64,000 bases of DNA from Tyto alba (GCF_018691265.1 NW_024881303.1:9045777-9109776); one strand, 5' to 3'; positions 1-13,897 are shown, numbered from the stretch's first letter. The notes: generated from the sequence alone by a model not told the origin. Translations and numbers: made by a program.

Positions 1-772
1 CTTTTCTTCTGGCTTTTATTCTTTCTTCTGTCTGTTTTAATTGTGGGCACTTCATGGAAAAGAAATTGCAAATGCTCAGCACTTCCAGTTTGTAAGAAGT
101 GAAATGGTACATTGCCATGATAATGTGGTCACATTTGAGACATTCGAGGCAGTAACACATGTAGTTGTACTTCAGTGCATGTTCTTTGTGTTGCCAACAA
201 CCAAAAGCATCTTTATTGATTTTTGGTTTGAAGGAGAGTGCACGGTAATTCTGAGGTTGATACTATGCAGCACTGTGCAATCTGAAGCTCTTGTGAAGCA
301 ACTATGTCAAATGAAGCGATTGCAGACACTCAGTGCTTAGACACACTTCAGTTTTCATCAACTGTATCAGAAACCTTCTATCAAGATTCAAGAAAATAAT
401 TTGGTCTTAAATTCTTTTTAATAGCAATCTAGATAATACCCCTTTTAATGAACCTTCTAAATCAGATTAATCAGGTATTGATAGTTGATGAGGTAGAAAT
501 TACATGCAACACCAACTATGCTTTTTAGCAAAATGAACAAGTATTTGACTAACAGCAAGTAGCAAATTACGGGCTAGGTTGTTGTCTAAATCAAAATACA
601 TCCAAGGTGAATTACCATGAGCAATAAATTGTCCATTACTTTATAGGATAAAAAGCTTAAGACTTTCATACTGCACATTTACTGTGCTGTGCTATTATTT
701 CAGGGTAGAGAATGATACATCAACAGTAAAAGCATTGACTAAAATAAATAAAAACAAGCTTGAAAATCTTAC
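1..772 (-). other. ESR2 intron downstream of the fourth coding exon (partial)
   Basis: AT-rich intronic sequence. I looked for the next ligand-binding exon on the minus strand and did not find it. An open plus-strand frame at 41-340 has no splice context or recognisable motif. No repeat family is recognised here. Confidence 0.7.
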
Positions 773-1072
773 CAGGAATTTTTTTGGCCCAGCCAATCAT
801 GTGAACCAGCTCTTTGTCTGCCAGTTTTGTCAGGGACATCATCATGGAGGCCTCCGTGAATGGTTTGCTGGGACGACTCACCAACACATTGGGAGGCTCT
901 GCTTCAAGTAGAGTTAAAACAAACTGCTCTGGACTGACTGTGCTGAGCAGGATCTCTTTTACACGGGTTGCTGTCTCACTGTATTTCTTAGCTTTGCCAA
1001 TACAATGCACCTGATCTTCTGAATTACGATGGCGACGCAGGATCCGATATCCACAACGTTCTCTTCTTGAGC
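773..1072 (-). CDS. ESR2: ESR2 exon encoding hinge and start of ligand-binding domain
   Basis: This 300-base exon, the same length as I recall for the mammalian equivalent, has an acceptor ending gtcag at 1073-1077 and a GTAAGA donor (767-772). It encodes residues 243-342 plus one base of Gly343. The hinge starts SRRERCGYR and carries a basic RRHR nuclear-localisation-like patch. The ligand-binding domain starts near [14 protein letters not shown] (helix 1) and continues through [19 protein letters not shown] (helix 3). Glu330 corresponds to the glutamate (Glu305 in human) that hydrogen-bonds the A-ring hydroxyl of oestradiol. The exon ends WAKKIPG, where the next exon should continue with helix 4. 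No lesions are seen. Confidence 0.98.
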
Positions 1073-1330
1073 CTGACATGAAATGCACATGATTGCATTG
1101 AAGTATTTTTCTCTCAGTGTTGCATTATGTAAATTCAAATGTTTGGGGAGAAGGGGAAAACACTTTAATATTGGATCTTCTAATATTGAACATCAAGTTT
1201 CAGAATTTCTGGAGCATTCAGCATTGACTTAATTTTGTTTCCACTGACTTCCGCTGAGGTTTTTGCTTATTCTACTAAACAAAAAATAATGTTAAAAATG
1301 TTTATTTTTGAACTTCAGTTAATTCACTTT

Positions 1331-1380
1331 AAAAGTCCATGGGAAACTTCCCATTGACATCAAAAAGAGATAAATCAGGT
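1331..1380 (+). repeat. Ancient amniote interspersed repeat fragment (copy 1)
   Basis: The block aaagtccatgggaaacttcc followed by a near inverted TCCCATTGACaTCAA and later atcagg resembles an old dispersed motif that I associate with degraded CR1/L3-like tails in amniotes. Similar copies in the same orientation are at 31041-31106 and 43436-43484. The family name is not certain. Confidence 0.4.
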
Positions 1381-2539
1381 CTTTAAATGCAAATAAAGAC
1401 AGCCGTTTGTCAATTCTGCTTTTAAAATTCTGTTTTAGAGGTAAACTGGGGGAAAGAAAAGATTTCTGAAAGTCTGGGCCATGAAACAGTGTAAATACCT
1501 TAACGAGAAGCACAGCTGGGCCTCACTGCTAGCTGGGTGTTCAGCTAGGGACTCGCTGAGATGTAAACCATTTTCTTCCCTATGTCCCATTAAGCCATCA
1601 GGAGTTTCCCCAGAGTGAATTCAGATATCTACAACTAGAAGGATCAAGACCCCTGTTTGGAATTCTGTATGCAGAACACTATTTCTGTTGCAAAGAGCAG
1701 TCCTTTAAATTACTGGACTTAATTTATTGTTCATTCTGACAACACCAAACATTCTCCAATTCTCCGTCAGTATTATTGGCAGGATCACTTTTATCTATTC
1801 TTGCACAGCTGCCATAGAAAGAATCTAAAAGCATCTCCAAAGACATGGTATGGGGATTTGCTAAAGCATTCAGCCATGGTTTCTACTTTCCTCACCCCTT
1901 CAGCATATTCTGTAACAAGGACTATGTTTACTGATTGAAAAATAATCCATGGCAGTAACTAACATGCAAGATTGTACCATATTAAAAATCAGGATATTTA
2001 AAAATACTAAGTTACTTAAGAGATCCTTAGATTGGAATCCTCCAGCATTTAACATTTTCAATATGACAGCTAAATTGTCCTCTAAATGTTTTAGAAGTTG
2101 TTGGTTTTTTTTTTTTTTTTCCCCTGGTCATCAACACTTTCACTGACATATGATATTCAAAGGTTGAATTTTCATAGATATGAAAATGCCGGTGATAATA
2201 TAAATCAATACCAGACCAACATTTATTATTACATACATAGACACCACGGAGTCTCGGAGTCTTAAAGCATAATACGTTGTCTCATTGGGTTTCAGTCCCA
2301 CAACAAATTTGACAAAAGCATCCTTTCTGCTACTATCTTGACATTACTGCATTAATGAAGTCTTTTTGGTGTGTTGCCTAAAGACTTCTTGCCCTGGTCA
2401 CAGCTTCTGGTTCTTCTTCATTAGGGTATATGATTAAAGACTTCATAAAGTGTATGAAGACAAAGCAAATGAACAATGAAGATGGAAGAATCCCAAGAAC
2501 CCAATCAGTGACAACAAGCACACTGACTAGGCTACCCGA

Positions 2540-3240
2540 AGGCTATCAAAACAGGATGAACAGCCTGTGGTCTGGGCACGACACCCAGCGGGTGAGTCAA
2601 CAGGAAAAGCTTTTTGGTTCACCTGGAGGGACCAGGCATTCCAAGCCACCTACTAGAAAGACCAGAGGATCTAGGTGCCAGCTACAGGTAGGTAGGGCGA
2701 TAGGTTTGGACCAGCTAAGGGAGACTTGTTTGTGTGTGTGTGTGTGCATGTGCAAGAGAGTTTGTGTACAAGGCCCTGGAAGAACAGAGGATCCAGGGGC
2801 CAGGTACTGGATAACATTGACTTTAGAAAGTCAGTTACTGGAGGGATACATAGCATGTGTGTGTTTCTGTGACTGTTTGTGGGGGAGAAGAGCTGAGTAC
2901 CAGCAACTGGGGTGAAGCTGCAGACCTAGAGGCCATCAGCTAGGAGGATATGGGGATCCACAGGCCAACTGTTTGACAAACTGAGTGTCTAAACCCAGCC
3001 ACTGCTCATGTTCACAAGTGCTGTATTTTCTGTCTGTGCTGATCTGTGTGGCTGACTGTGGATACAGGTATTGTGTGAGTATGTGCCTAATAACAATACA
3101 TGCTCAGACTTGCTACTCGACCTGGGGACACGGCTATGTGGCAGTTTTCCCTGTCAAGCTGCCAAATTCAGCAATCCCTACCATTCTTCATCCATACCCA
3201 TCAGAGTTATATAGACCATGAGTTCTCTAAATTCCAATCA
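2540..3240. repeat. GT-rich minisatellite-like block with ~122-bp periodicity
   Basis: The phrase CAGAGGATCTAGGTGCC (from 2663) recurs as CAGAGGATCCAGGGGCC (from 2785), a spacing of 122 bases. Between and after them are (GT)n-rich segments (about 2729-2746 and 2858-2882). Further degenerate versions follow to about 3000, and then a GC-richer segment ends near 3240. It is either a decayed minisatellite or an LTR-like element with internal repeats. The open frame across it (2430-2915) reads low-complexity sequence and is not a gene. Confidence 0.5.
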
Positions 3241-6200
3241 GGCAATGCAGTTCTGGCCCTGGGTTTCAGTTAGCAAAGAGGACCAATTGTAAGCCAAATT
3301 AAAAATAAAGGCAGCAGGGGCACAAAAAAAAAATAATTTCAGAAGCCATTGATGAGGCTTTGTCATGATAAATAAGATGTTGGATGAATGCATGCTCAGT
3401 GGTGGAGGTTTCTCAAATGAGGTGGCTTTTCAGGTCATAGTCCTATCTCACCTACAGCAGCTGTCAGGCACCATTTGAGTCAACTCGTGAGAAGGGTGAG
3501 ATGCAAAGGCCAGTCGGGTACAACCTGAAGGCACTGAAAAGGCTGGATAAGGACTAACAAAGTCTGCTAGGACTTTAAAGATGTGGAACTTTCAACTGCA
3601 CATTGCTATCACTTGCTGCCTGTTCAGTAAACCACCTCAGATGTAAAAGAGAATAGGATGACCATTAAAGAAGTTCTCAATACTAGAGAACACCCTCTAC
3701 CTGGAAACCCAAGAGACTAGAGAAGACAAATAGGCGAAGCTGGTTCAGTGAACAGTCCTCAGGCATAGAGGAATCCAAGCGGAACAAGGCATTTGGAATT
3801 GGAATCATTATCAGCTGGAAGTCCAGCTTAAAGTCTGCACCATCTGGGGCAAGGATGGTTTTGCATTCTTAAAAAGAATATGGGTAGGATGAAGTGTGTT
3901 GAGTACTGACAGGACATTTGCACAAGTAATGGACTGAAGGCAAATAATCAGTGATTTGCAAAACCAAAAACTTAGCCAAATAACATCTAGCTGAATGATG
4001 CCAGCTGGACAGCAGTTAGGGAAAAATAACATACCAGCAGAGATAGTTAGAGATTGAGACTTTATCTTATGGTAGATTCATGAAATCAGACTTGATGATG
4101 TTACCCCCCAAGAAGGTTACCTGCAGAACTACACAAGTCACGGAGCAATTTCCTCAACCATCTGTCTGGGCAAACCCTTTTCTTCCTGAGAGAGTCAAGG
4201 AACAGCGAGGCACAGACTAATTTCTACAGAGACACTTGGATCGATGTAGTGAACTCTCTGCTAAACCTCACTTTGGACTAATTCACAGAGGTCAAGAGGA
4301 AAATCTTAAAGTGCTTTGTCAGCTCCAGAAAAACATTAGAATGGCACAGTGGGCTGCAGATTGTTCTGAAGTCATGTCATGCACAGAAAGTATGTAAATA
4401 TTTTCCATCCGGGAAGACAAAGAGGAAAGGTTGACAGTGAGCTAAGCAACAGGAACAAAAGTACAACCAGAGACAGATGGGGAAATGCCGAGGTATCAGT
4501 GTACTCTAGCTACAGAGACATCCGTGGCTCCGATTTCCATATGAGCATGCATGGTAGAGACCACAGCCACCAGGAGTGATCTGAACTAAAGCAAGAAGCA
4601 ACACTGCACATTGTTTCCACTATTTAGAAAGCTGAAGCACATTGAACACAGGCATCTTGAAAGACAGAACAAGAAAAATAGCACAGAAGGACTAAAAGGC
4701 ATACAGAGATGCAAGGCAGAGGAGAAATTTTCTTGGGCTATCAGAAAATACCATCTGCTCCATGATATGCATAGTTTGTGTTCTCCAGTACCTGGTGGAG
4801 CTGTGACACCCCCAAAAAGAAGATACATGAACAGCAGTCTTTTAACTAAACGCATGGACAAGTTCACTTACGGATCATATCTAAATTGATAAAGTCAGAA
4901 AAACCTACTAGTTTAAGAGGAAGCTGGGGAGAGGAGAAGATGCCTAACACAATGAGGAAGAAATTCCAGTAGTTTGGACACACCTACCAGAGGCAACACA
5001 TGGTCAAGCAAGCACTTGCAACCATCTTATTGACCCTAGTTCAGCTCCTGGCACTGAAGCGAACCAAGTGCACTCTTGTGGGACTCCACATCCTCCGATC
5101 AGCTGTCCTCAGCTCTGTTATACTGTCACCCAGACTTCTCTGTGACATGGAAAATATCAGACCTTCTGTGCCAAGACCCAAGTTATCCTTTCCAATTCAC
5201 TGTTGTAAAGATTTTTTAATGACACTTTCTAGCCTACCCAAAATATAAACACACAGGTAGGTGACCAGGTACTTTAATGAAAATCAAACAAATCAGTAAA
5301 ATAAAAAAAAAAAAAAATATTATAAACCAGTTGTCTGGCATCCTGTTCTAATTGTACGATTTTCATCTGTGCAGCTACCCTCCATGCTCCATCTTAAAAT
5401 AATTCAGTCAAGTTGGGATACTTATTGACAGTATTAAAGGTCTCAGTACTTGTGGAGGGTTCTTACTGAGAAACAGCAAGCCCCTTTAAGTTAGTTACTT
5501 TAGGTTATTTAACTAAATCAAGTTTCATATACAAGCAGTACTTATTTAACAAAAACATTGCTCCACTGAAAACATAAAACCAGTTTCTATAATCACATCT
5601 CCAATGCAGAAAGCCAAACTAGGAGTGTTATGAAACATCTGCATAAAAGACTTGTTAGCAAAAAAAAAAAAATATATATATAGTGGGTGACAAAAAAAGG
5701 GGGGAAAAAAGAACCCCAACCAAACCAGATTCTGAATTATTAATTATATTTTTAAATTACCATATGTTGGCAAAGCAGGCAAAGGCTGATTCACTGAGCA
5801 GTGTGCATAAAACAAAGTTCATCAGTAATTAAAAGAGATACCATTTATTTCCGCATTAAAATTTATTCTGCTTGTATTAAACAAAGAGTGCATTGTAAGA
5901 TTACACAACTAAGAAAACAATATTTAAGCTTGCTAGTCAATTGACACATCAGAAAGTAGCAGCCTTTCCAATTAAAACAAAATTTCAACAAAATAAAGGA
6001 ACTTTTGTGCTTTATATTAAAATCCAAAGTGTAGGCAGGACTGAGAAATTTTACCTGTACATCTATTAGCATCCAACAGGAATGTATAAGTGCTTATAAA
6101 ACTATATATTATAAATAATTATAGACCAACTTAATGTTTGGCTTAACTAGACGCAGAAATGTGGATCAATCTGTGTAAAGGCATGGCAATAAATTACTTA

Positions 6201-7980
6201 CAGCTTCCCAGATTAGGGACTATTTCCAACTTTACCACAAACTCCCTAATAATACTTAATAGCCAATATTGATTTATATAAAGGTAATTCAGGCAATTGG
6301 AAAGTGCACAAGATGACCAAATCCCTCATTCTTCCTACCACACTCTCCTTATTTAAAGCTATTCTCTGCGCAAGAAAATAGCTGTATTTAGCTGAGCATG
6401 CTGGACCAAGGGCAAGACCCTGAGCTACAGCACCACAGACCACCTGGGTAAATGATCACAAGAATATAAGAAATAAGACACAGTTAAAAAAAAAAAGTAA
6501 TTAAAATGAGCCTGTTGTTCACTCACCCATGAACAAACCACAACAGGTATTACTGGCAGTGAAACACAGTATTTTTAAAGCAACTCCTGCTTTACAATTT
6601 CTTTGAAAATCACAAATGCCTCTGCTGTCTGATAAGGTGGGCAGTTACATGTCATGTTGCTCTTAATATTGATTTTGGTCCCTGGCAACTGCTTATGTAA
6701 CTAACCAGTTCAGCAGCAACTACAGATTCTACCACTGAATACATTATAAGCGGGTTTTGTAAGTGTTTGAGCTTAAAACTCACTCAAGTATACATTAGTA
6801 AATCATTATCACTCCAGTCACCTTTGAAAGCAAATGCAAATGTTCCGGTGAGTATGCCTGTATTCATGGAGCAGATCTACTGACAAAGCTGCTGTCTGCC
6901 ATGCACACATGAGAACACGATCTGAAATTACAGTAATTTCTGTAATAGCTAAAATACAATTAATACATCTGATGTCCAGAGAATGCCATGAAACAATTTT
7001 TTTCTCCCACTGACTTTCTGCATGAAAAGTAATTTACAGTATTTCAAAGTGCTATCCAGAAACTGCGCACAGTGGCCAGGCACAGGAGAAAAAGAGAGCC
7101 AAAGCCTGAACCATATCAGCCCACAGAGAAGCCTGGTTTTCTTTCTGCAAACCTGTGGAATGATGCCGGTATTCAAGGGTAGTATCTCTCCATCACTTTT
7201 TAGTATGGCCCCTCAGCATTCTTATTTGAGTCAGGGAGGGGGCAGAAAGGAGTTTATTCTTTGGAACATTTTCAACATGTTAAGAAGTGGCACATGGGGA
7301 AAAAAGATACAGGAGCAGGGCCGAGGTGGGGAATAAAAGGTAAGTCTAGTCGAACAGGGAAACTGAAAACTCCTTATGGGAGAAGGTCTGTTTGAGCCTA
7401 AGGAAGGAAAAAAAAAGAAAAGCATGAGCATAGCTGCTCCGAGTGGCTATAGTTAAGTGATGAAGCAACTCCCCTCTTTACTGCCTTTGGCAAACAGCCC
7501 AGCCCATTTCAAGTACCCAGGTAAACACCAGAAAGCTCCAAGAGAAGATCAATTTTATCCCGATCTGTTTTATTCAAGTTTGCTGGGCAGAGTTTACTGT
7601 ACTATTCCTGTTTTCCTTGTTCCTGCTAGTATTCCTAGTGCCAAAATTTATCAGTAGCTGTCTTGATTGGAACAGTAGGTAACACAGACTTCCCACAGAG
7701 AAATTTTCAGATGTGGTGTCTAAGAATCTCATTGTCCTTTTGGCACTGATGGTATATTTTGTAAGAAAATCCATTATCGCCTTAATACAAAACACCCCCA
7801 AGCTCACTTCCACTGAAATAGCTGTGGCTTGTTGGGTTGACTTCTCAACATTTCTGAATGTGATGACATCCAAGAGAATTTCAGACCAGGTAACTCCAAA
7901 GCAACACTTTCCTACTGCCTCCTACTGTTTTAAAGATGACATGTACAACCTAATCACATTTACACACAGAAACATATGTT

Positions 7981-8007
7981 ATATATACACACACACATAT
8001 ATGTGTA
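7981..8007. repeat. Alternating purine-pyrimidine tract with 14-bp palindrome
   Basis: An ATAC/AC tract containing the palindrome ACACATATATGTGT at 7993-8006. It is a simple repeat in an ESR2 intron. Confidence 0.8.
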
Positions 8008-9239
8008 TTTTTTCTCAAGGTGTCTATTGATAATATACAAAATGAGGATTTAAAGATTTAATGTAAGCAGTGCAGAGCTTTTATGAAGAGCTTTCATAAA
8101 CTACAAAGTGGTAATTGAGGTTCTTTTATCACTTCTGCTGGACAACAAGTCTCCACTGAGCAAAAATGCACTTACAGACCATTCTATCCTATCAAGGGTT
8201 TTAGTGAATGCATTGGTTCACATTTGCTAAGTGATCTGGGAAAGAAGCAGAGATGGGCAAAAGCCTTCATTAAAAAGAAAACGTACTCTTTTGTGGCTTT
8301 CTACAATAAAAAACTGGTATGAAAGCATGGCTCTTACAAGAAAAAATTTGAAAGATAATCACTCTGGTCTGCAGGAAACAGCATTTACATTTCATGCAAG
8401 AAATACAGTATTAAAATCGGTCTGGTTTAAATGTCTGTCACCATGCGTCCATGCATCAGCTTTACACACAGGTGCCACTTAACTCATCAGGCAAGACAGA
8501 CAATTCTGAGTAATTTTTACATTCCTTTTCCTGAAATTAAATTGTTAAGACTCTCAAATTAAATTCTCAAGTCTCAGATGTCAGTGCTACTATTAAAAAT
8601 CTGATTGTTTAAAAATACTATTCCAATGTATTTTTAAATATTGGGTCTGGCATAGTCACTAATGTCCTATAAACATTGGTTATTGTAGGAAAATACGTTT
8701 ATGAATACATGACAAGATTAAAAAAAAAACAGGCTAAAATATAAGTACATATTGTTATTTATTACTTGTAATATTTTCATGCCTATGAGGTCTAATCACA
8801 AACCAGGACTTCCTGGACAATTAGAATAAAGGATTAATTTAAGGAAAGCATTGTGGAGGGTCACCTTAAAATATAGGGGAACCATTCTTTACAAAAACTC
8901 TCAATCTCCAGATCTGGGGCTTGGTAGAAAACCCCGTGGGAAAAACTTTGAGTAAAATTCTAGGTCATAAAGATGAAGAAAAGAAAGTGACACCATTCAG
9001 AAAATAAGGTTTCAAAATGAGCTTCATCTGCAAGCATAAGGCTTTCCTTTCTGGATGCCAGACAGAGAAGGTAGCTAAGACCATATTAATGAAAAGCACC
9101 AATACAATTGAGAGGCATCATCAGTGTAGAAAACAACAGGAGCTTCATATAGAAAGAATTAGCTGACTTGAACAACAGACACTAAATGTACTTCAGGAAT
9201 ACAAAAATAATACAAGAAAAAAACGGAAATTGTAGCTCT

Positions 9240-9770
9240 AAGGTGGGAATTATCAGCTAGAAATGAACAGGGAGGCTGCAGTCATAACAGATCGTAGAAT
9301 GATTATGAACTGCCAGCATGATGCAACCATGAAAAAGGCAAATAGAATCCTGGGTTGTACACAGAGAAAAGCTCCCACAGAAACAGATATGTATTAATGC
9401 TACTACAGGGAGGAAAGTTCACAGGAATACTGTCCATGATTCTGGTTATCCAAGTGCAAAATTGATTATTTCCACCTGAAGCAGACGGAGGGACAAGTTA
9501 ACCTGATGACTTCCAGATTCTGTCTACTTTCCTGTCTTGCAAGAGGAGGAGATTTCTTAGTTTATTTAGTATAATAAAACAAAGGTTGTGAAGGGACATG
9601 ATATAGTCCATAAATATAATCAGACCATTAACAATAAAGAGAAGAGGAGCCTCTAAGCTACAAGACAGTGTTGCCACAAGAGCAAATGGGCATTAATTGT
9701 CCATCAATAAATGCAGCTGGAATTCGAAAGAATGTTCCTAATGAAATAAATAATATCCTGCAAACAGCAT
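9240..9770 (+). mobile_element. Old CR1/L3-like LINE 3' fragment, plus orientation
   Basis: Degenerate but collinear match to the end of CR1 ORF2. The part at 9290-9360 corresponds to the region encoding the conserved KKANGILGC-type segment (seen as gcaaatagaatcctgggttg). The part at 9410-9480 resembles the HLEYCVQFW-type segment (ggaatactgtccatgattctgg). The part at 9580-9650 resembles RLRGDLI/YKYL. Many indels show great age. Recognition is from memory of the family, not from an alignment. Confidence 0.6.
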
Positions 9771-11043
9771 TCAGATCAAAGCAGTGGGAGGATGAAAACA
9801 TTGCCTAGGCTTGAAATAGAAATAGGTATCTACATTAAATGGGATGAAATGAGATGCACACCTGCAAATCACAAGGGACCAAGCACAGTGACCTTCTCCT
9901 GTACACTTCAGTTTTTCTATGGGATGTTTTTCCAGCCTATTTCTATCATGTACATTGGGGAATCTGTAAGAAACAACAGCAAACCTTGACTGTGAAAGTA
10001 CATTAGATATTGAAATATCTTTCGTGTTATTTTCTTCTTAAAAGTAACCTTCAAAATTTCATCTATAAATGTACAACTACATTGAAGTTACATCGCTGTA
10101 AGTACAAGATAGGAATGAGAGAAAAAGCTGGATAATTCTGAGTGGTGCAGCGACAAGCAGCAGTTGTTCACTACTTCTTTTGATGGAAGAACTGCAGGGC
10201 ATCATCTGAAAATAGCCTATTCAAACAAAGAACAGCCTGCCCACTGCCTTCCCCTCACTGCCCCACCAAAGCCCCATAAAAAAGCCTGGCAACCAGAGAG
10301 CTGGTTCTTCACATGACAGGTGGTCAAGCTGATACGGGATGTTGTAAATGCTAAGACTTTACAGGATTAAAAAGAGGGACAATGGAAAAGTTATCATTAT
10401 ATTAATATTTTAAGACCTATTAAATACAAGATACTACTTCTAGACCAGAAGTCTGCAACTGCTAATTTTTGGAAGCTCAGAGCTGTCAGCAGTAGTTTCA
10501 CTTAGGTGCTAGTCTCACTCTTACACTCCTCCTGAGGCACTCACTCCTGTCACTGTTGGAGGCAGGATACTGGGTTAATTAACTATTGCTTTGATGTGGC
10601 ACTGCTGTTCTTGCATTAAATTCAACCAGCAGAGCACAGTACAGGCTCGTTTACTCATTATTAGAAGGGATTTCAGTTTGATTTGAGGCTCAGGCAGCAG
10701 CAGGTCTTGGGTTTCCATTCTGCAGAACACTGCATGCAAGAAAACTGCCTTCACAGAGCTCTGCAGAGGTGCTATGGTTTTCACGTGCTTAACCTATACC
10801 TTACTCCTTCCCAGAGGTTTTCCTTCTGAAAATTAAAAGTCTTCTTCTGTTTTAAGAATCAGTACATTCCTTCCTATAAAACCAGCTTAAACCTTGCTCT
10901 AATTGCCTGTTGTGCCTTTTTAGGATACAAAGGGGAAAAAAAAAAAAAAAAAAAAAAGAAAGCTATACAGAACTGACTGAAGGGAAAAAAAAAAAAAAAA
11001 GTCAGCAAAACCCAAGCAAACAGTGCAGACATACAAAACTCAC

Positions 11044-11160
11044 CACATTTCATCATTCCCACTTCATAACATTTCCGTAGCCGGCATGCCTGGCAGCTTT
11101 TGCGCCTGTTTTTGTCTATCGTGCATTGATTGGTAGCTGGACAGATATAATCGTTATGTC
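11044..11160 (-). CDS. ESR2: ESR2 exon encoding second zinc finger
   Basis: This 117-base exon has a ctgcag acceptor (11161-11166) and a GTGAGT donor (11038-11043). It encodes residues 204-242 and one base of Gly243. The second C4 finger uses Cys210, Cys216, Cys226 and Cys229. The D-box PATNQ (211-215) is the dimer contact on DNA. The exon continues through [18 protein letters not shown], the recognition and C-terminal extension region, and ends MMKCG. The whole module matches the steroid-receptor second finger with no missing ligands. A poly-A/T-rich stretch (10936-10957, 10985-11000) lies just past the donor in the intron. Confidence 0.98.
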
Positions 11161-13897
11161 CTGCAGCAGAGTAAGAAGAGAAAACTTAACATCTCCAACA
11201 GTCATTTCCCAAACCAGAACCTTCTTGATTTTAAGCATCTCAGCTTCTTCATATGCATCTACCTAAGCTCCATCAATTTAACAGATGCAAAAATGCATAT
11301 TTATCCTATTCTAAAAACATCAATCTGTGGCCTCAAAAAGTAACCAAACAGTATAGACCAGCTTTTAGTGATGACTGTTAAATAACCAAGCACCTTCTAA
11401 TACCAACTCATTTTTGAAAATAGGACATATGCTCTTGTGGAAATTTGTTCCCAACATCCAACTTCTTACTGTATATTGGGACTCTACAAATGGCAGATAG
11501 TAGGTTTGTTCTTTAACTCAGCAGAGTTGAAAACAGCAGTGCACACAGCTTCAGTCCTGCAAACTTTTAAGGAAACTATAGCTCTGCTGAACTCTCTGAT
11601 GTGGTGAGTTCAAGGAATAAAGAAGCCATTGGAGGACTGACTCTGGACAAAAAATAATTAAAAATAGCAGCCCAAGAGAGAAAGACAACAAATATAAAAT
11701 AATGCATACAGTATAGTATGAAGAAAAGCACAGGCAGAAGGTATAACTTTTAGATATTGTGGACAAGTGTTTCTCTTATTTTCATCAGTTTCCACTACAG
11801 CTTCTTCTCTCTTCTCCTGCTCTCCCACATCACCTCACCCCCATGCAAACCCCTTTCTATTATTGTATTTCATTAATCAATAATCTAGTCCAAAGGTTTA
11901 TTACTGTAAACTGGAGTTCAGTATGCTCTTGGTGTAAATACAGTCAAATAATCTCCTGCCAAATACTGGAAATATCTCTTGCAGTATTTATCAAAGGACA
12001 CAAAAAATATTCACTCATTTATATTTCTTAATGTCTTTTCTCTCATGTTGTTTTTTAAGTTATTTTTTTAAACTTTGTGAATAGATCAGGCAAAGATACA
12101 GCTACTAGAGTTTTTTCACTTGATGCAAGTCCAAGAGTTCATGTCCCCAAGAGTAATTATTTAACTGAACCATTGTGACTATTTCCTTGCAAAATTAAAA
12201 TAATTTATCCTTGAATTTTTGAACCGACATTTTTAAAAAGAGATCAGGTTACAGTTTGTCCCATTTCCTACTGGCAGATATGACTGAAAAAGAAGTTACT
12301 GTTTATCACTCTTCACACAACATGGGGGGAAAGGAGGAGGAAGCTCTCTGTTGCACTATAACCCAAGCACACAGGAACATAAAGTGGTTTAAAACTCCTG
12401 TGGCCTTGGGATAATTTAGCTTGCAGGCAGATGTTCAGAGATGTGGGACAAATACACTACACTACAAACATGGACAGGCAGAGGAGACCACACACGGTTG
12501 CTTGGTCATACCATCTAATTTTGATTAGACATTGGCCTAACATTTTGGTCTATGGTAGGCCCAGAAGTTTTTTAGTTCTATAAGCAATATCCTTCATAAC
12601 AACAGTTGCAACTGAGTGCTTGATAGTGTTTTATGCCAAGAACTTACTTTCATTCACTTGAATTACAAACAAACGTTACCTGACAGGGTACATTAAGGTG
12701 TACAAAAGGCCACAATGGGTAACTTGTTCATGGCCAAAGCACATGTAAGCAACACAGAGCAGGCAAATAATTTTCCTGACAGAAAACACTTTGAGATCAA
12801 ATTCTGTCTCCATTTGTGACAAACTGGAGACAAAGTTCTCTTCAATTATTTTAGAAATCGAAAGTACTTGCACCAGTTCATATCAATTATTATTCACCCA
12901 TGCAGAACTTGCACAATAAATTGAAAAGGCAAACAAGTTTTGAATTAAATTTTATCCTAATGGTGGTACTAACTCTGCCATATTGCTCCAAAATAAAATA
13001 TCTTGAGACTGTGAAAGGCTTTGTGTGTAGAAGGGGAAGGGAACATTACAGACTGAAAGATGACAGGGTTTTCTGTGTTAGTATCCAATGTCAATCCAGT
13101 TAAGTTTCCACCAAGAGGTCCCAGAAGAAGCCAAAGAACATGGTAACTACAGCCAAGGTTAAAGAAACAAAGTGGCCCAAGGCTTCAATATGGAGCGTAA
13201 GTCACTGCCTATAGGCTGTGATAACAAACATGGAGACCTACATTTACTTCATACTGCAGCCACTCAGCAAATTTGAACTAATTACCAAATATTTAAGAAT
13301 TTAAACACTGAATTGGAAATCTTAGAGAGGTCTGGCAGAGCAAGAAATACTGCAGTGTAGGCTTTGAGGGGTGGTGGGCTGAGAAATAACAATAATCAGG
13401 TTTGTACCTAATACTATCTACACAGTGTGTAGGATATGAAAGTATGCGTAGCAATTATATGCTATGACTCAACAGCTCCAGGCAATGTACTCTTGTCAAG
13501 AATAGTTCCTGGCAAGCAAAGTCTCCAGACAATTACCTACTCTAACTGTGTCTATTAGAACAAACCCACAATTACTACATCTACTTTGGGACACAAACTG
13601 CAATCAGATTCACAGCTCTGTAGTGCCATCCCACCAAGGTCTTTGCTGCAGGGTCTTCCCGTGCCATGTATTTTACCTCTTCTCTAAAGAAATCAATGGC
13701 TCACTTTGTAATGTTTCCAGATCTTGATAACATAAGAGCCAAAAGATAGAGTAGTCAAATCACGTATTGCTCTATTTTCAGCATGCAGCACCATACACCA
13801 GGATTTTTGATCAACTCATTACTAAATCAACTGCTGCAGCCCCTGATCATACAAAATAACTTATTTGAGCAAAGTTATCAAAAGCCGATTCTCCTAC
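11161..13897 (-). other. ESR2 intron between the two zinc-finger exons
   Basis: This 2.7-kb intron separates the two zinc fingers, the standard position in steroid receptor genes. I see no exon, recognisable transposon or structured element in it. Confidence 0.8.

Larger units (their letters stand above)
1073..11043 (-). other. ESR2 intron between second-finger and hinge exons
   Basis: This 10-kb intron holds an ancient repeat copy (1331-1380), a GT-rich minisatellite-like block (about 2540-3240), a very old CR1 fragment (9240-9770), a CA/TG palindromic tract near 7981-8007 and poly-A tracts near its splice donor. The stretch 3240-9240 is otherwise plain AT-rich DNA with no coding exon or repeat I can name. 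Parts of 3330-5250 look compositionally different (less AT-rich) and may be an unclassified old element. Confidence 0.7.

Noticed and set aside
41..340. 99-codon plus-strand frame at the left edge
   Set aside because: It lies inside the ESR2 intron and has no motifs. It is consistent with chance.
2430..2915. 161-codon open frame on the plus strand
   Set aside because: It runs through GT-rich, internally repeated sequence, giving low-complexity residues such as CVCVCMCKRVCV. It has no splice context or family resemblance.
4586..4889. Overlapping frames on both strands near 4.6-4.9 kb
   Set aside because: They are inside an ESR2 intron, have no splice signals and no motif. Possibly part of an old unclassified repeat.
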